Program-made: the position numbers and the translations under genes
DNA from: an uncultured Ruminococcus sp.
GTDB lineage: Bacteria; Bacillota; Clostridia; Oscillospirales; Ruminococcaceae
DNA length: 5,487 nucleotides
Assembly: GCA_945876155.1 (NCBI GenBank)
Contig: CAMCMW010000136.1
Span: 1-5,487 of the forward strand
Direction of reading: 5' to 3'
The notes under the pieces: generated by a model
The model's input: only the letters and a program-made list of their open reading frames with translations
What the model was told of the DNA's origin: nothing
Databases searched by the model: none
Shown: positions 1-5,487 of the stretch, piece after piece
Layout of the letters: each line of letters opens with the position of its first letter
Position numbering within the stretch: the first letter of the stretch is position 1

Positions 1-62
1 TCTTTAATAAGAATGCACCCCGTCAGACTCTGGATAGATTTTCCGTGTCTGAACAGGATGCA
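1..62 (-). terminator. Rho-independent-type terminator of the xylanase gene
   Basis: An inverted repeat pairs 14-28 with 47-62, with a possible extra GGA/TCC pairing inside the loop. It starts 8 bases past the xylanase stop codon. On the plus strand the arms contain A-C mismatches; read on the minus strand these become G-U pairs, leaving a stem of about 15 pairs with one bulged U. The minus-strand RNA then runs into TTCTTATT, a modest U-rich tail. Position, strand polarity and tail all fit a terminator for the xylanase transcript. Confidence 0.72.
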
Positions 63-69
63 TATTTTA

Positions 70-2199
70 TTACTGAATCAGCATACGTCGCATAAGGGAT
101 AAATCAAAAGCATTGATAATATTATCATTATTCAGATCTGCCGCCTTCCAGTTGGTAAGCTTTGCATCAGGTAAAGCAGTCAGCCATTTCTGCAGCATAA
201 CAATGTCAGCAACGTTTAATATTCCGTCACTGTTTACATCTCCTTTAATTTCTGTAACGATTTCAGTTGTTGCAGACGGAATTGTAGTTGTCACCGGTAC
301 AGTAGTTGTTGTTACTGGTACAGTGGTGGTTGTTGCAACAGTAGTCTTTATTGTGGTTGTAGTTGTGGTGGTCGTAGTTGTAGTGGTAGTAGTTGTTGTT
401 ACTGGTTCAGGTCCGGTTATTTTAGTTCCGGCAACAGCGCCGATAGCCTCGTCAATATAAAAATTATCAGTTCCGCTTTCAGTTTCAATATAGATTATAA
501 AATCTTTTCCACCTTCCGGCAGCTTGAAATTGGTATTTGCAAGCTGAACATAATTTCCCTTTACTGCCGTGGCAGAGGCAATGCGTGAATATTTGGTATC
601 ACCGTTAGAATCAGTATATTGCAGAGTGAGAGCCATATTCTGAGTACTGTCACCGTCGAGATATTCAGCGCATACACTGAAACTATATTCCTGACCAGCT
701 ATGAATGCGGAATTTAAAGCTTTCTGTGCGCCGTTCCAGGAGTTTGTTCTGTTCTGAACAAGAAGTGCTTCGCCGCCCTTGTAAGGAGTTCTTCCACTGA
801 GGAGTACATCAGATGAACCGTGTCCTTCCCAGCTGTATGTATTGCCTTCAAAGTCGTCGTGGAAATAGTAACCGTTTTCATCAGGTTCAACCGGCTTATC
901 AGCAAGAGTTACAACAAATGTTGAAACACTCTCCGCCGGGAGCTGTGCCCAGAAGCTGTTGTCAGTGTAAGCTAAGTTTTCTGTTTTAGCAATATTTTCA
1001 GTACTTGAAGTTCTGTAACGGTCGATATCCGTAATCTGTGAACCGGAACTTACAGAAAACTGCTGTGCGTAACCCTCAGAGCCTTTGTTTATTGCAACGA
1101 TAGTAACCTGATTGTCGTCTCCCTTGTAGGCAGATACATAAACATTGTCCGCAGGCTGTTCAGTTGCATCAATACGTACATCACCCGGACGAACATACTT
1201 GGAATACTGTGCCATACAGTAACCACGCTTACTGATTTTACCGTCTTCTGTCATTAAACCATAGCTTCTGCGGATATACCACCATGTATATGCGCTCATA
1301 TTTCCCACAACCATGGCGTTGTGAATATTTTCCGAAACCTGTATAGCCTCCGGATAATTATTAGCAGAATTTGCATCGCTGTTTGGAACATACACTTCTG
1401 TCATCCAGATTTCCTTGCCGCAGTTTTCAAGAGCCGGGAAGTCCATCCAAGCTCTCTGAGTACCATAAAAATGAGTACCGAACAAATCGCAGTTTGCAAA
1501 TGCCTTGGCGTTATTCAGTATTTTTGTATAGAATTTTTTTCCTCCGTCACCTTTGGATATCCATGAAGCACCCTCAGGAGAATACTGGAATGACTCAGGT
1601 GACATAAGTCTTGTACTTGTTATCTGATCACCATAGTTTGCAATAAAATCAGTTGTTTCATCTGTTGACCAGTAAGTCCATTCAGAAGCATAATCCGGTT
1701 CATTCTGAACTGAGATTGAGTAAAGGTCAACACCATTATTTTTCATGTATGTACCGAAATTGTTGAGATGCTGTGCATAAGCTCCATAATTTGATTTCGG
1801 CAGATGAAGCTTACCATTGCTGCCGCCTGATTCAGCAAGATTTGCAGGCGGTTCCCATGGAGATGCAAAAACCGTTGCTCCCATTTTAGATGCGAACTGT
1901 GCTGTCGGAAGTGCCCTGCTCCACTGAGAACTGTCCGGATTAACGAATACACGGAGCACAGTAAGTCCCAGCTCGTCATCGCCGTTTCCGAATGCAGTCT
2001 GTCTTTGAGCCTCTGTCATGTCCTGCCCTGTCCACTCAGGGTGATTAATTCCGCCGAATCCTCTTATTGTCTGATATTCGATGGACGTGTCAATTACACA
2101 TTCACTTGCTGCCGAAACATTCCCTTTCGGGTAAAACGATAATGTTGACAGCATAAAAGCAGTTGCCGTAAAGGCTGCCGCTAATTTTTTCAGATTCAT
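70..2199 (-). CDS. Secreted GH30 glucuronoxylanase with CBM22 and dockerin
   Basis: This 709-residue protein probably cleaves glucuronoxylan outside the cell as a cellulosome subunit. Residues 1-31 are a signal peptide (KK, hydrophobic core, then VSAA). Residues about 33-432 are a GH30 glycosidase with the GFGG motif at 47-50, acid/base E167 in SVQNEPD and nucleophile E268 in WMTEVY. The strand-8 motif YIRRSYG (R311, Y313) matches the residues that in subfamily 8 enzymes such as Bacillus XynC grip the glucuronic acid side group, so substituted xylan is the likely substrate. Residues about 443-587 resemble a CBM22 xylan-binding module (W488, Y528, E572, Y581 are candidate contacts). A Thr-rich linker (601-650) leads to a dockerin (653-709) with two complete calcium loops, DVNSDGILNVAD and DLNNDNIINAFD. 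The start at 2199 has AAGGGGG seven bases upstream; an in-frame ATG at 2226 would sit before that site. The gene is monocistronic in this view. Confidence 0.93.
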   Translation of the reverse strand: MNLKKLAAAFTATAFMLSTLSFYPKGNVSAASECVIDTSIEYQTIRGFGGINHPEWTGQDMTEAQRQTAFGNGDDELGLTVLRVFVNPDSSQWSRALPTAQFASKMGATVFASPWEPPANLAESGGSNGKLHLPKSNYGAYAQHLNNFGTYMKNNGVDLYSISVQNEPDYASEWTYWSTDETTDFIANYGDQITSTRLMSPESFQYSPEGASWISKGDGGKKFYTKILNNAKAFANCDLFGTHFYGTQRAWMDFPALENCGKEIWMTEVYVPNSDANSANNYPEAIQVSENIHNAMVVGNMSAYTWWYIRRSYGLMTEDGKISKRGYCMAQYSKYVRPGDVRIDATEQPADNVYVSAYKGDDNQVTIVAINKGSEGYAQQFSVSSGSQITDIDRYRTSSTENIAKTENLAYTDNSFWAQLPAESVSTFVVTLADKPVEPDENGYYFHDDFEGNTYSWEGHGSSDVLLSGRTPYKGGEALLVQNRTNSWNGAQKALNSAFIAGQEYSFSVCAEYLDGDSTQNMALTLQYTDSNGDTKYSRIASATAVKGNYVQLANTNFKLPEGGKDFIIYIETESGTDNFYIDEAIGAVAGTKITGPEPVTTTTTTTTTTTTTTTTIKTTVATTTTVPVTTTTVPVTTTIPSATTEIVTEIKGDVNSDGILNVADIVMLQKWLTALPDAKLTNWKAADLNNDNIINAFDLSLMRRMLIQ
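290..399 (-). repeat. Thr-rich linker coding repeat (poly-Thr and TTTTVPV units)
   Basis: Inside the xylanase gene, 352-399 encodes sixteen consecutive threonines. Bases 290-310 and 311-331 are a 21-base tandem pair, 17 of 21 identical, encoding a seven-residue Thr/Val/Pro unit. The poly-Thr run uses ACA six times, ACT five, ACC four and ACG once, so it is not a pure triplet repeat. Such linkers separate catalytic and dockerin modules and are often glycosylated in cellulolytic Bacillota; glycosylation here is an inference. Confidence 0.85.
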
Positions 2200-2206
2200 C
2201 TGAATT

Positions 2207-2213
2207 CCCCCTT
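2207..2213 (-). promoter_or_regulatory. Ribosome binding site fixing the xylanase start
   Basis: The minus strand reads AAGGGGG, then seven bases, then ATG at 2199. This strong site lies downstream of the alternative in-frame ATG at 2226 and therefore decides for the shorter protein, which also begins directly with a normal signal peptide. Confidence 0.85.
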
Positions 2214-2245
2214 GCTTAAATGTCAAAAAATATATTCATATATTC

Positions 2246-2274
2246 ATAATACACGATTTTGTATCAACTGTCAA
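2246..2274 (-). promoter_or_regulatory. Sigma-A-type promoter of the xylanase gene
   Basis: On the minus strand TTGACA (2269-2274) is followed by exactly 17 bases and TATTAT (2246-2251). This is consensus at -35 and one base off TATAAT at -10. Transcription would begin near 2239-2240, giving a leader of about 40 bases that includes the ribosome site. The 8-base direct repeat TATTCATA (plus strand 2233-2240 and 2241-2248) overlaps the -10 box and start region. Confidence 0.82.
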
Positions 2275-2291
2275 TGTAAAATTTGCATATT

Positions 2292-2320
2292 TGGTGTATA
2301 AAATGATTGTTTTATCACCA
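2292..2320. promoter_or_regulatory. Inverted repeat upstream of the xylanase promoter, possible operator
   Basis: TGGTGTATAAAA (2292-2303) and TTTTATCACCA (2310-2320) are inverted copies of 11 bases, differing only by one inserted T, with a 6-base centre. The inner edge is 17 bases upstream of the xylanase -35 box. Two TGGTG half-sites so placed could bind an activator or repressor dimer. It could instead be a structured end of the relic that follows. No known regulator consensus is recognised. Confidence 0.4.
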
Positions 2321-2331
2321 TCCGTTACTGA

Positions 2332-2532
2332 ACACGGATAATCAATAATGAGGAGTATTTCAGAGAAAGAACACTCTGTTACTGGTCAATAATTTACGGA
2401 AGTGAACTGAAAAGCGGAGAGGACTACAGTAAGCTTAAAGAAACTATCTGTATAAACATTGTTGACTTTAATATGTTTGACTGCACTGGTAAATCCGGAA
2501 TACATTTTTTTGAATTGAATAAGAATAGTTGA
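2332..2532 (+). pseudogene. Relic of Rpn/PDDEXK_2-family transposase-nuclease
   Basis: A frame open from 2332 to a TGA at 2530-2532 gives 66 codons without a usable start. It contains NNEEYFRERTLCYWSIIYG, then KSGEDYSKLKETICINIV and DFNMFD. This is the conserved segment that follows the catalytic E-x-Q strand in the PD-(D/E)XK nuclease family annotated as Rpn recombination-promoting nuclease or PDDEXK_2 transposase. Full members are about 250-300 residues, so only about a fifth remains. Just upstream, 2324-2332 reads Val-Thr-Glu in another frame, which may be the shifted remnant of the catalytic strand (weak). The catalytic residues and the N-terminal half are missing, so it is almost certainly non-functional. 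The family assignment is from memory of the motif. Confidence 0.72.
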
Positions 2533-2557
2533 CTTTTTTGGCAGGAAACAGTATAAT
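2529..2557 (+). promoter_or_regulatory. Sigma-A-type promoter of the chemoreceptor gene
   Basis: TTGACT (2529-2534), a 17-base spacer and a perfect TATAAT (2552-2557) lie 43 bases before the receptor start codon. Predicted transcription start is near 2564, leaving a leader of about 36 bases. There is no sigma-28 (flagellar) type motif, so the receptor appears to be under housekeeping control. The -35 box overlaps the stop codon of the transposase relic. Confidence 0.83.
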
Positions 2558-2587
2558 AAAATTATAAATTATACAGTTTATATCTGA

Positions 2588-2593
2588 AAGAGG
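2588..2593 (+). promoter_or_regulatory. Ribosome binding site of the chemoreceptor gene
   Basis: AAGAGG followed by seven bases and ATG at 2601. It supports the first ATG as the start; the encoded N-terminus then leads straight into the first membrane helix. Confidence 0.75.
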
Positions 2594-2600
2594 TATAGAG

Positions 2601-4385
2601 ATGAAAAAGAAAATGAATCAGTCAACTATAGTGAAAATCACAAATATTGCAGTTATTATACTGATAATTATTGCGGCGATTATGACGTATATTATGGAAA
2701 GTATTAATACTAAGATAAGTATGGCGAACGCAGCAAAAGGACAGATTCAGAGTAAAACAGAAGAGTTTTATGACGCATCGGATATTCTGTTTGATTCTTT
2801 GAGACATTATGTAGCAACGGGCAATAGTGAGTATCTTGACGAGTATAATGCCGGAATCTCTGAGGGAGTACTTGATAACATTTATGTTGAACTGAAAGAA
2901 GAAATCAGTGAATATGTCGGAACATCAGAAAATATTGACGTTCTTTATTCACTGGCGCAGGAAAGAGCGAATCTTGACAAAAATATCATAGAATTTATGC
3001 AGCAGGACGACAAGAACAGTGCTGAAGCTGTTCTTTACGGTGAGGAATATGACGCTGTTTCAATAGAATTCGGCGATAAATACACTGAGTTGATTGAAAA
3101 AACAGAAACGGTTTCAGAGAAAAAAATGGACGCACTTCGTACAAGAAAGAATATATGGCGTATTCTTGTGTACATAAGCTTTGGCATTGTTGTGTTTGCT
3201 GCAATAATGCTTATGCAAATTACAATGGTTAAAATCATTAAGCCGATACAAAGGATAAAAGAATCAATAAAGGCGCTTGCGGCGGGTAATCTTGACATCG
3301 AAGTAAAGCTTGAAGAAAATACTTCTGAAATTGGTCAGATTGCAGCTGAAATGCATAATCTTATTGATTTTCAGAAGAATATTATCGCAGATATTGATTA
3401 TATGCTTAACGAGTTGGCGACAGGTAACTTTGTAGCAAGAAGTCAGTGTGAAGAAAATTACAAGGGTGATTATAATAATATCATTTTGTCAGTGAGTAAA
3501 ATCAGCACACGTCTTAATTCTGTAATGCACAATATTACGGAATCCGCAGAACAGGTCGCATCAGGTTCCGATCAGGTAGCCGGTGCATCACAGGCACTTT
3601 CGCAGGGGACAACGGAGCAGGCAAGCTCTATTCAGGAAATGTCAGCTACAATCAGTGAGATTAATGACAAGGTAATGAGAAATACTCAGAATGCGAGAGA
3701 ACTTAATAAAATTGCTGAAGATATGCTTTATGATATGAATCAGAGCAGTGAGCAGACAGAAAAAATGGTTGCTGCAATGAAAGAAATCAGTGCCATTTCA
3801 GCTGAAATCAGCAAGATTGTAAAGACTATTGACGATATCGCTTTCCAGACAAATATTCTTGCACTTAATGCGGCAGTTGAAGCGGCTCGTGCCGGTAATG
3901 CGGGTAAAGGTTTCTCTGTTGTTGCTGACGAGGTAAGAACTCTTGCAGGCAAGTCTGCAGAGGCTGCAAGTGATACAACTAAACTTATCCAGAAGGCTAT
4001 TGAAACTATTGAAAACGGTGCGGAATGTGCAGATGCAACTACAGAAGCAATGAATGTGGCTAAGCAGAAAACTCAGGTGGTTGCTGACGGTATTAACGAA
4101 ATTACAAACAATTCGGAAGACCAGGCTAATGCTATCAGCCAGACTACTATCGGCATTGAGCAGATTTCGGGGGTTGTACAGTCAAATTCAGCTACTGCAG
4201 AGCAGAGTGCAGCTGCTTCAGAAGAACTTTCAGCACAGGCACAGAAACTTAAAGAACTTATGGGGCAGTTTAAGCTTGGTGAGGACATAGATAATTATAA
4301 CGATATGATTTCAGATGCTGTATATGAAAGCACAGCAGACAACTATATGCAGTCAGAGATATCAGAACTTTCGGATAAATATTGA
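2601..4385 (+). CDS. Methyl-accepting chemotaxis protein (transmembrane chemoreceptor)
   Basis: This complete 594-residue receptor would sense a ligand outside the membrane and control CheA through CheW. A short basic N-terminus precedes membrane helix 1 (about 14-33). An external, mostly helical domain follows (about 34-186, size like the four-helix-bundle sensor class), then membrane helix 2 (about 187-208). A HAMP segment spans about 209-262, with P215 and [10 protein letters not shown] second HAMP-like stretch may lie at about 263-312. The signalling hairpin tip is [20 protein letters not shown] (about 413-432), then [15 protein letters not shown]. Counting residues against E. coli Tsr from memory gives equal helix lengths on both arms, so it belongs to the 36-heptad class. 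Likely methylation pairs are E339/Q340, E534/Q535 and E541/E542. The acidic tail (about 559-594) lacks the CheR-binding NWETF pentapeptide. The ligand cannot be told. No che, pil or flagellar gene is present in the window. Confidence 0.95.
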   Translation: MKKKMNQSTIVKITNIAVIILIIIAAIMTYIMESINTKISMANAAKGQIQSKTEEFYDASDILFDSLRHYVATGNSEYLDEYNAGISEGVLDNIYVELKEEISEYVGTSENIDVLYSLAQERANLDKNIIEFMQQDDKNSAEAVLYGEEYDAVSIEFGDKYTELIEKTETVSEKKMDALRTRKNIWRILVYISFGIVVFAAIMLMQITMVKIIKPIQRIKESIKALAAGNLDIEVKLEENTSEIGQIAAEMHNLIDFQKNIIADIDYMLNELATGNFVARSQCEENYKGDYNNIILSVSKISTRLNSVMHNITESAEQVASGSDQVAGASQALSQGTTEQASSIQEMSATISEINDKVMRNTQNARELNKIAEDMLYDMNQSSEQTEKMVAAMKEISAISAEISKIVKTIDDIAFQTNILALNAAVEAARAGNAGKGFSVVADEVRTLAGKSAEAASDTTKLIQKAIETIENGAECADATTEAMNVAKQKTQVVADGINEITNNSEDQANAISQTTIGIEQISGVVQSNSATAEQSAAASEELSAQAQKLKELMGQFKLGEDIDNYNDMISDAVYESTADNYMQSEISELSDKY

Positions 4386-4406
4386 TTCCTGATAAAGGGG
4401 GATTAA

Positions 4407-4490
4407 TCCAAAAGCGCTGAAGTCAGTGGTATGAGAATCGGACGTGCCATTGTGAAAAATCCGGATATACTGTGGAATTGTAATAAAAAG
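4407..4490 (+). pseudogene. Possible relic of an ABC-transporter ATPase
   Basis: In one plus-strand frame the region reads EVSGMRIGRAIVKNPDILWN (4419-4478). The stretch GRAIVKNPDIL closely matches the segment between the LSGGQ signature and Walker B in ABC ATPases (typically SGGxxQRVAIARAIVKNPDILLxDEP). The signature is shortened, the DE of Walker B is gone, a stop lies at 4404-4406 and the frame runs into the terminator hairpin. There is no start codon with a ribosome site. If real, it is a decayed fragment of about 20 codons. It is short enough that chance similarity remains possible. Confidence 0.45.
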
Positions 4491-4530
4491 CGCCCTGAAA
4501 CGGAGTTTTCTGCTCCGCTGAGGGCGCTTT
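4487..4530. terminator. Strong bidirectional terminator hairpin
   Basis: AAAGCGCCCT (4487-4496) pairs perfectly with AGGGCGCTTT (4521-4530), and inside it CGGAG (4501-4505) pairs with CTCCG (4513-4517). It lies about 100 bases past the chemoreceptor stop. On the plus strand the stem is followed by TTTAAATTTT. On the minus strand it is followed by TTTTTATTA, which is the better U-tract. Sitting between convergent genes, it probably stops transcription from both sides. Confidence 0.85.
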
Positions 4531-4546
4531 AAATTTTAGGTGTTGC

Positions 4547-4576
4547 GTTTTAAGACTTTAAAAAAAGCCTTAAAAC
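4547..4576 (-). other. AT-rich hairpin of unknown role
   Basis: GTTTTAAG (4547-4554) pairs with CTTAAAAC (4569-4576) and CTTT (4556-4559) with AAAG (4564-4567). The one position between them is an A-C mismatch on the plus strand but a G-U pair on the minus strand, giving a 13-pair stem with a UUUU loop there. It has too little G+C for a standard terminator. It may be a 3'-end stabilising or backup element for minus-strand read-through. Confidence 0.4.
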
Positions 4577-4635
4577 TGCGTATTTACGGCATTTAAGGTT
4601 ATAATGTCTGTTATAAAATTAGCTGCTATATTAAG

Positions 4636-4663
4636 AAAGGAGCAACCATACGGCTGCTCCTTT
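4636..4663 (-). terminator. Terminator-like hairpin downstream of the XRE-like gene
   Basis: AAAGGAGCA (4636-4644) pairs with TGCTCCTTT (4655-4663), and CC (4646-4647) with GG (4652-4653). The position between these blocks is A-C on the plus strand but G-U on the minus strand, where the stem becomes 12 continuous pairs closed by a GTAT loop and followed by a T-rich run. It lies about 137 bases past the minus-strand gene's stop codon. The polarity favours termination of that gene, although the plus-strand TTTT tail could also work. Confidence 0.65.
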
Positions 4664-4799
4664 TCCTATACCTGCCAATCCGAAAGGCTCTTTTTTATTT
4701 CCATTTTCCGGGGAAGTAACGCAAAGTGTCCAAGAATTTTGACTTGAAAAAAGACCCGGAGAACGAAAAGGTAATCTATTGAGAATGCACGTTGTGGAT

Positions 4800-5487
4800 T
4801 CAGGTCACATTTCTTTTAATCCTTGCTTTGATTTCTTCTGTCTCTTTATTGATGGCGGTTTGTAATAAATCTGACAACATCAAATCGAGTTTTTGTTTTG
4901 AAAGTTCAACTACATTTTGACTTATAAAGTAATCATATGAAATATCAGCAATTGAGGAGATGATTATTTTATATTGTTCTGGTTTACAAAGTGATAAGAA
5001 TTTGTCATTTGAGTTATAAACGAATGCTTTTCCGTCCTCACGAAAATTGTCCTCTATAAATTCTAACGAATTGAATTCTTCGCTGTATGGAATTGAATCT
5101 TTGATATATTCGCAGAAATTTTCCTGTGACATATCGGAAGGAAAAACCGAATAATAGTAGTCATTAAACAGGTTTTTGATTTTGTTTTCAAAATTTTGAC
5201 TGAAAGAAGTTGTTATTACATCATTGAGAACTTTGTTTAATGCGAGCTGGTGAGCCCGCCTTGATATTTCTCCGAAAATCTCATTGTTAATTAAACTGTT
5301 GACCAGCTGACCATATCCACTGTTGTCCTTTAATGTGTTAATGCTTTCTTCGGAAATGTGAAGTACGTTCGAAATTGTCTGGTGGTCCTGTGATTTTATA
5401 TCAGATTTACCGAACAAATATTCGAAATCACAATCAAAAACATTACAGATATCTGTCAGGGTTTGTATGTCAGGCAATGTCTCATTA
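4800..5487 (-). CDS. XRE-type helix-turn-helix protein, 5' end outside window (partial)
   Basis: The reading frame is open to the window edge, so 228 codons plus one base are visible and the true start lies beyond 5487. The first visible residues, NETLPDIQTLTDICNVFDCDFEYLFG, match the last helices of a Cro/CI (XRE) DNA-binding domain, where a G-x-x-x-P-D-I-x-T-L segment is followed by a YLFG end. The recognition helix itself must lie outside the window. The next part, with ISEESINTLKDN, resembles the linker seen in other XRE proteins. The remaining residues, about 170, are hydrophilic with predicted helices, have no membrane segment, and match no family I can name. The gene is convergent with the chemoreceptor. 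A transcriptional regulator is likely; its target is unknown. The gene seems more AT-rich than its neighbours, which could mean recent transfer, but this was judged by eye. Confidence 0.75.
   Translation of the reverse strand, partial: NETLPDIQTLTDICNVFDCDFEYLFGKSDIKSQDHQTISNVLHISEESINTLKDNSGYGQLVNSLINNEIFGEISRRAHQLALNKVLNDVITTSFSQNFENKIKNLFNDYYYSVFPSDMSQENFCEYIKDSIPYSEEFNSLEFIEDNFREDGKAFVYNSNDKFLSLCKPEQYKIIISSIADISYDYFISQNVVELSKQKLDLMLSDLLQTAINKETEEIKARIKRNVT

Larger units (their letters stand above)
4386..4799. other. Intergenic region between convergent genes
   Basis: This 414-base gap lies between the ends of the chemoreceptor (plus) and the XRE-like gene (minus). It holds a possible ABC-ATPase relic and three hairpins, each listed separately. 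From 4664 to 4799 I see no supported feature: there is a T-run at 4690-4697 with only a tiny GAAA-loop stem before it, and a TTGACT at 4739-4744 without a matching -10 box. Confidence 0.6.

Noticed and set aside
113..460. Plus-strand frame of 115 codons with a poly-valine stretch
   Set aside because: It is the reverse complement of the Thr-rich linker (ACN codons read as GTN on the other strand) and the dockerin; it has no function of its own.
1321..1607. Two overlapping plus-strand frames within the xylanase
   Set aside because: No ribosome site and no recognisable domain; antisense to conserved catalytic-domain sequence.
2200..2226. Upstream in-frame ATG for the xylanase at 2226
   Set aside because: The strong ribosome site lies downstream of it, and the nine extra residues would precede a standard KK-type signal peptide.
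2995..3298. Minus-strand frames inside the receptor's sensor domain
   Set aside because: Shadows of the real gene, with no start signals or plausible protein features.
4600..4605. TATAAT as a plus-strand promoter in the 3' intergenic region
   Set aside because: No -35 box at 16-18 bases upstream and no gene downstream on that strand.
4635..4650. AGAAAGGAG as a ribosome site for a small plus-strand gene
   Set aside because: No ATG, GTG or TTG at proper spacing opens a meaningful frame; the motif is explained as one arm of the terminator hairpin.
4726..4782. Short plus-strand run reading NFDLKKDPENEKVIY before a stop
   Set aside because: It looks protein-like, but it is only about 20 codons, closed upstream by a stop and without a ribosome site; I could not tie it to a family with any confidence.
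5475..5477. TTG as the start codon of the XRE-like gene
   Set aside because: The frame continues upstream in register with conserved XRE residues (NET before LPDI), so this TTG is an internal leucine codon and the gene is cut by the window edge.

Overview
The window looks like a chromosomal segment from a fibre-degrading, low-GC Bacillota, most likely a cellulolytic Ruminococcus or close relative (Oscillospiraceae). The basis is a secreted xylanase carrying a long poly-threonine linker and a C-terminal type I dockerin, the layout used by ruminococcal cellulosome enzymes, together with AGGAG-type ribosome sites and strong sigma-A-type promoters. The genus is an inference from architecture, not a search result.

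Layout. Bases 1-2199 hold a minus-strand gene for a modular glucuronoxylanase (signal peptide, GH30 subfamily 8-like catalytic domain, CBM22-like module, Thr-rich linker, dockerin), with its terminator hairpin at the window edge. Bases 2200-2600 are a divergent intergenic region. It holds a near-consensus promoter for the xylanase, a dyad just upstream of that promoter, a decayed fragment of a PD-(D/E)XK (Rpn/PDDEXK_2) transposase-nuclease gene, and a near-consensus promoter for the plus-strand gene that follows. Bases 2601-4385 encode a complete membrane chemoreceptor (methyl-accepting chemotaxis protein, 36-heptad class). Bases 4386-4799 separate two convergent genes. This gap contains a short apparent relic of an ABC-transporter ATPase, a strong two-way terminator hairpin, an AT-rich hairpin and a third terminator-like hairpin; from about 4664 to 4799 I see nothing convincing. 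Bases 4800-5487 are the 3' part of a minus-strand gene for an XRE-type helix-turn-helix protein with an unidentified C-terminal region; its start lies beyond the window.

How the genes relate. The xylanase and the receptor are divergent and each has its own promoter, so they are not an operon, although their control regions share about 400 bases. The pairing of a cellulosomal xylanase with a chemoreceptor is suggestive (sensing of plant-wall products or surface behaviour), but no sequence evidence links the receptor to a particular ligand. The receptor is flanked on both sides by gene relics, which suggests the locus has been rearranged. I found no CRISPR array, tRNA, rRNA, intact mobile element or obviously new multi-gene system.
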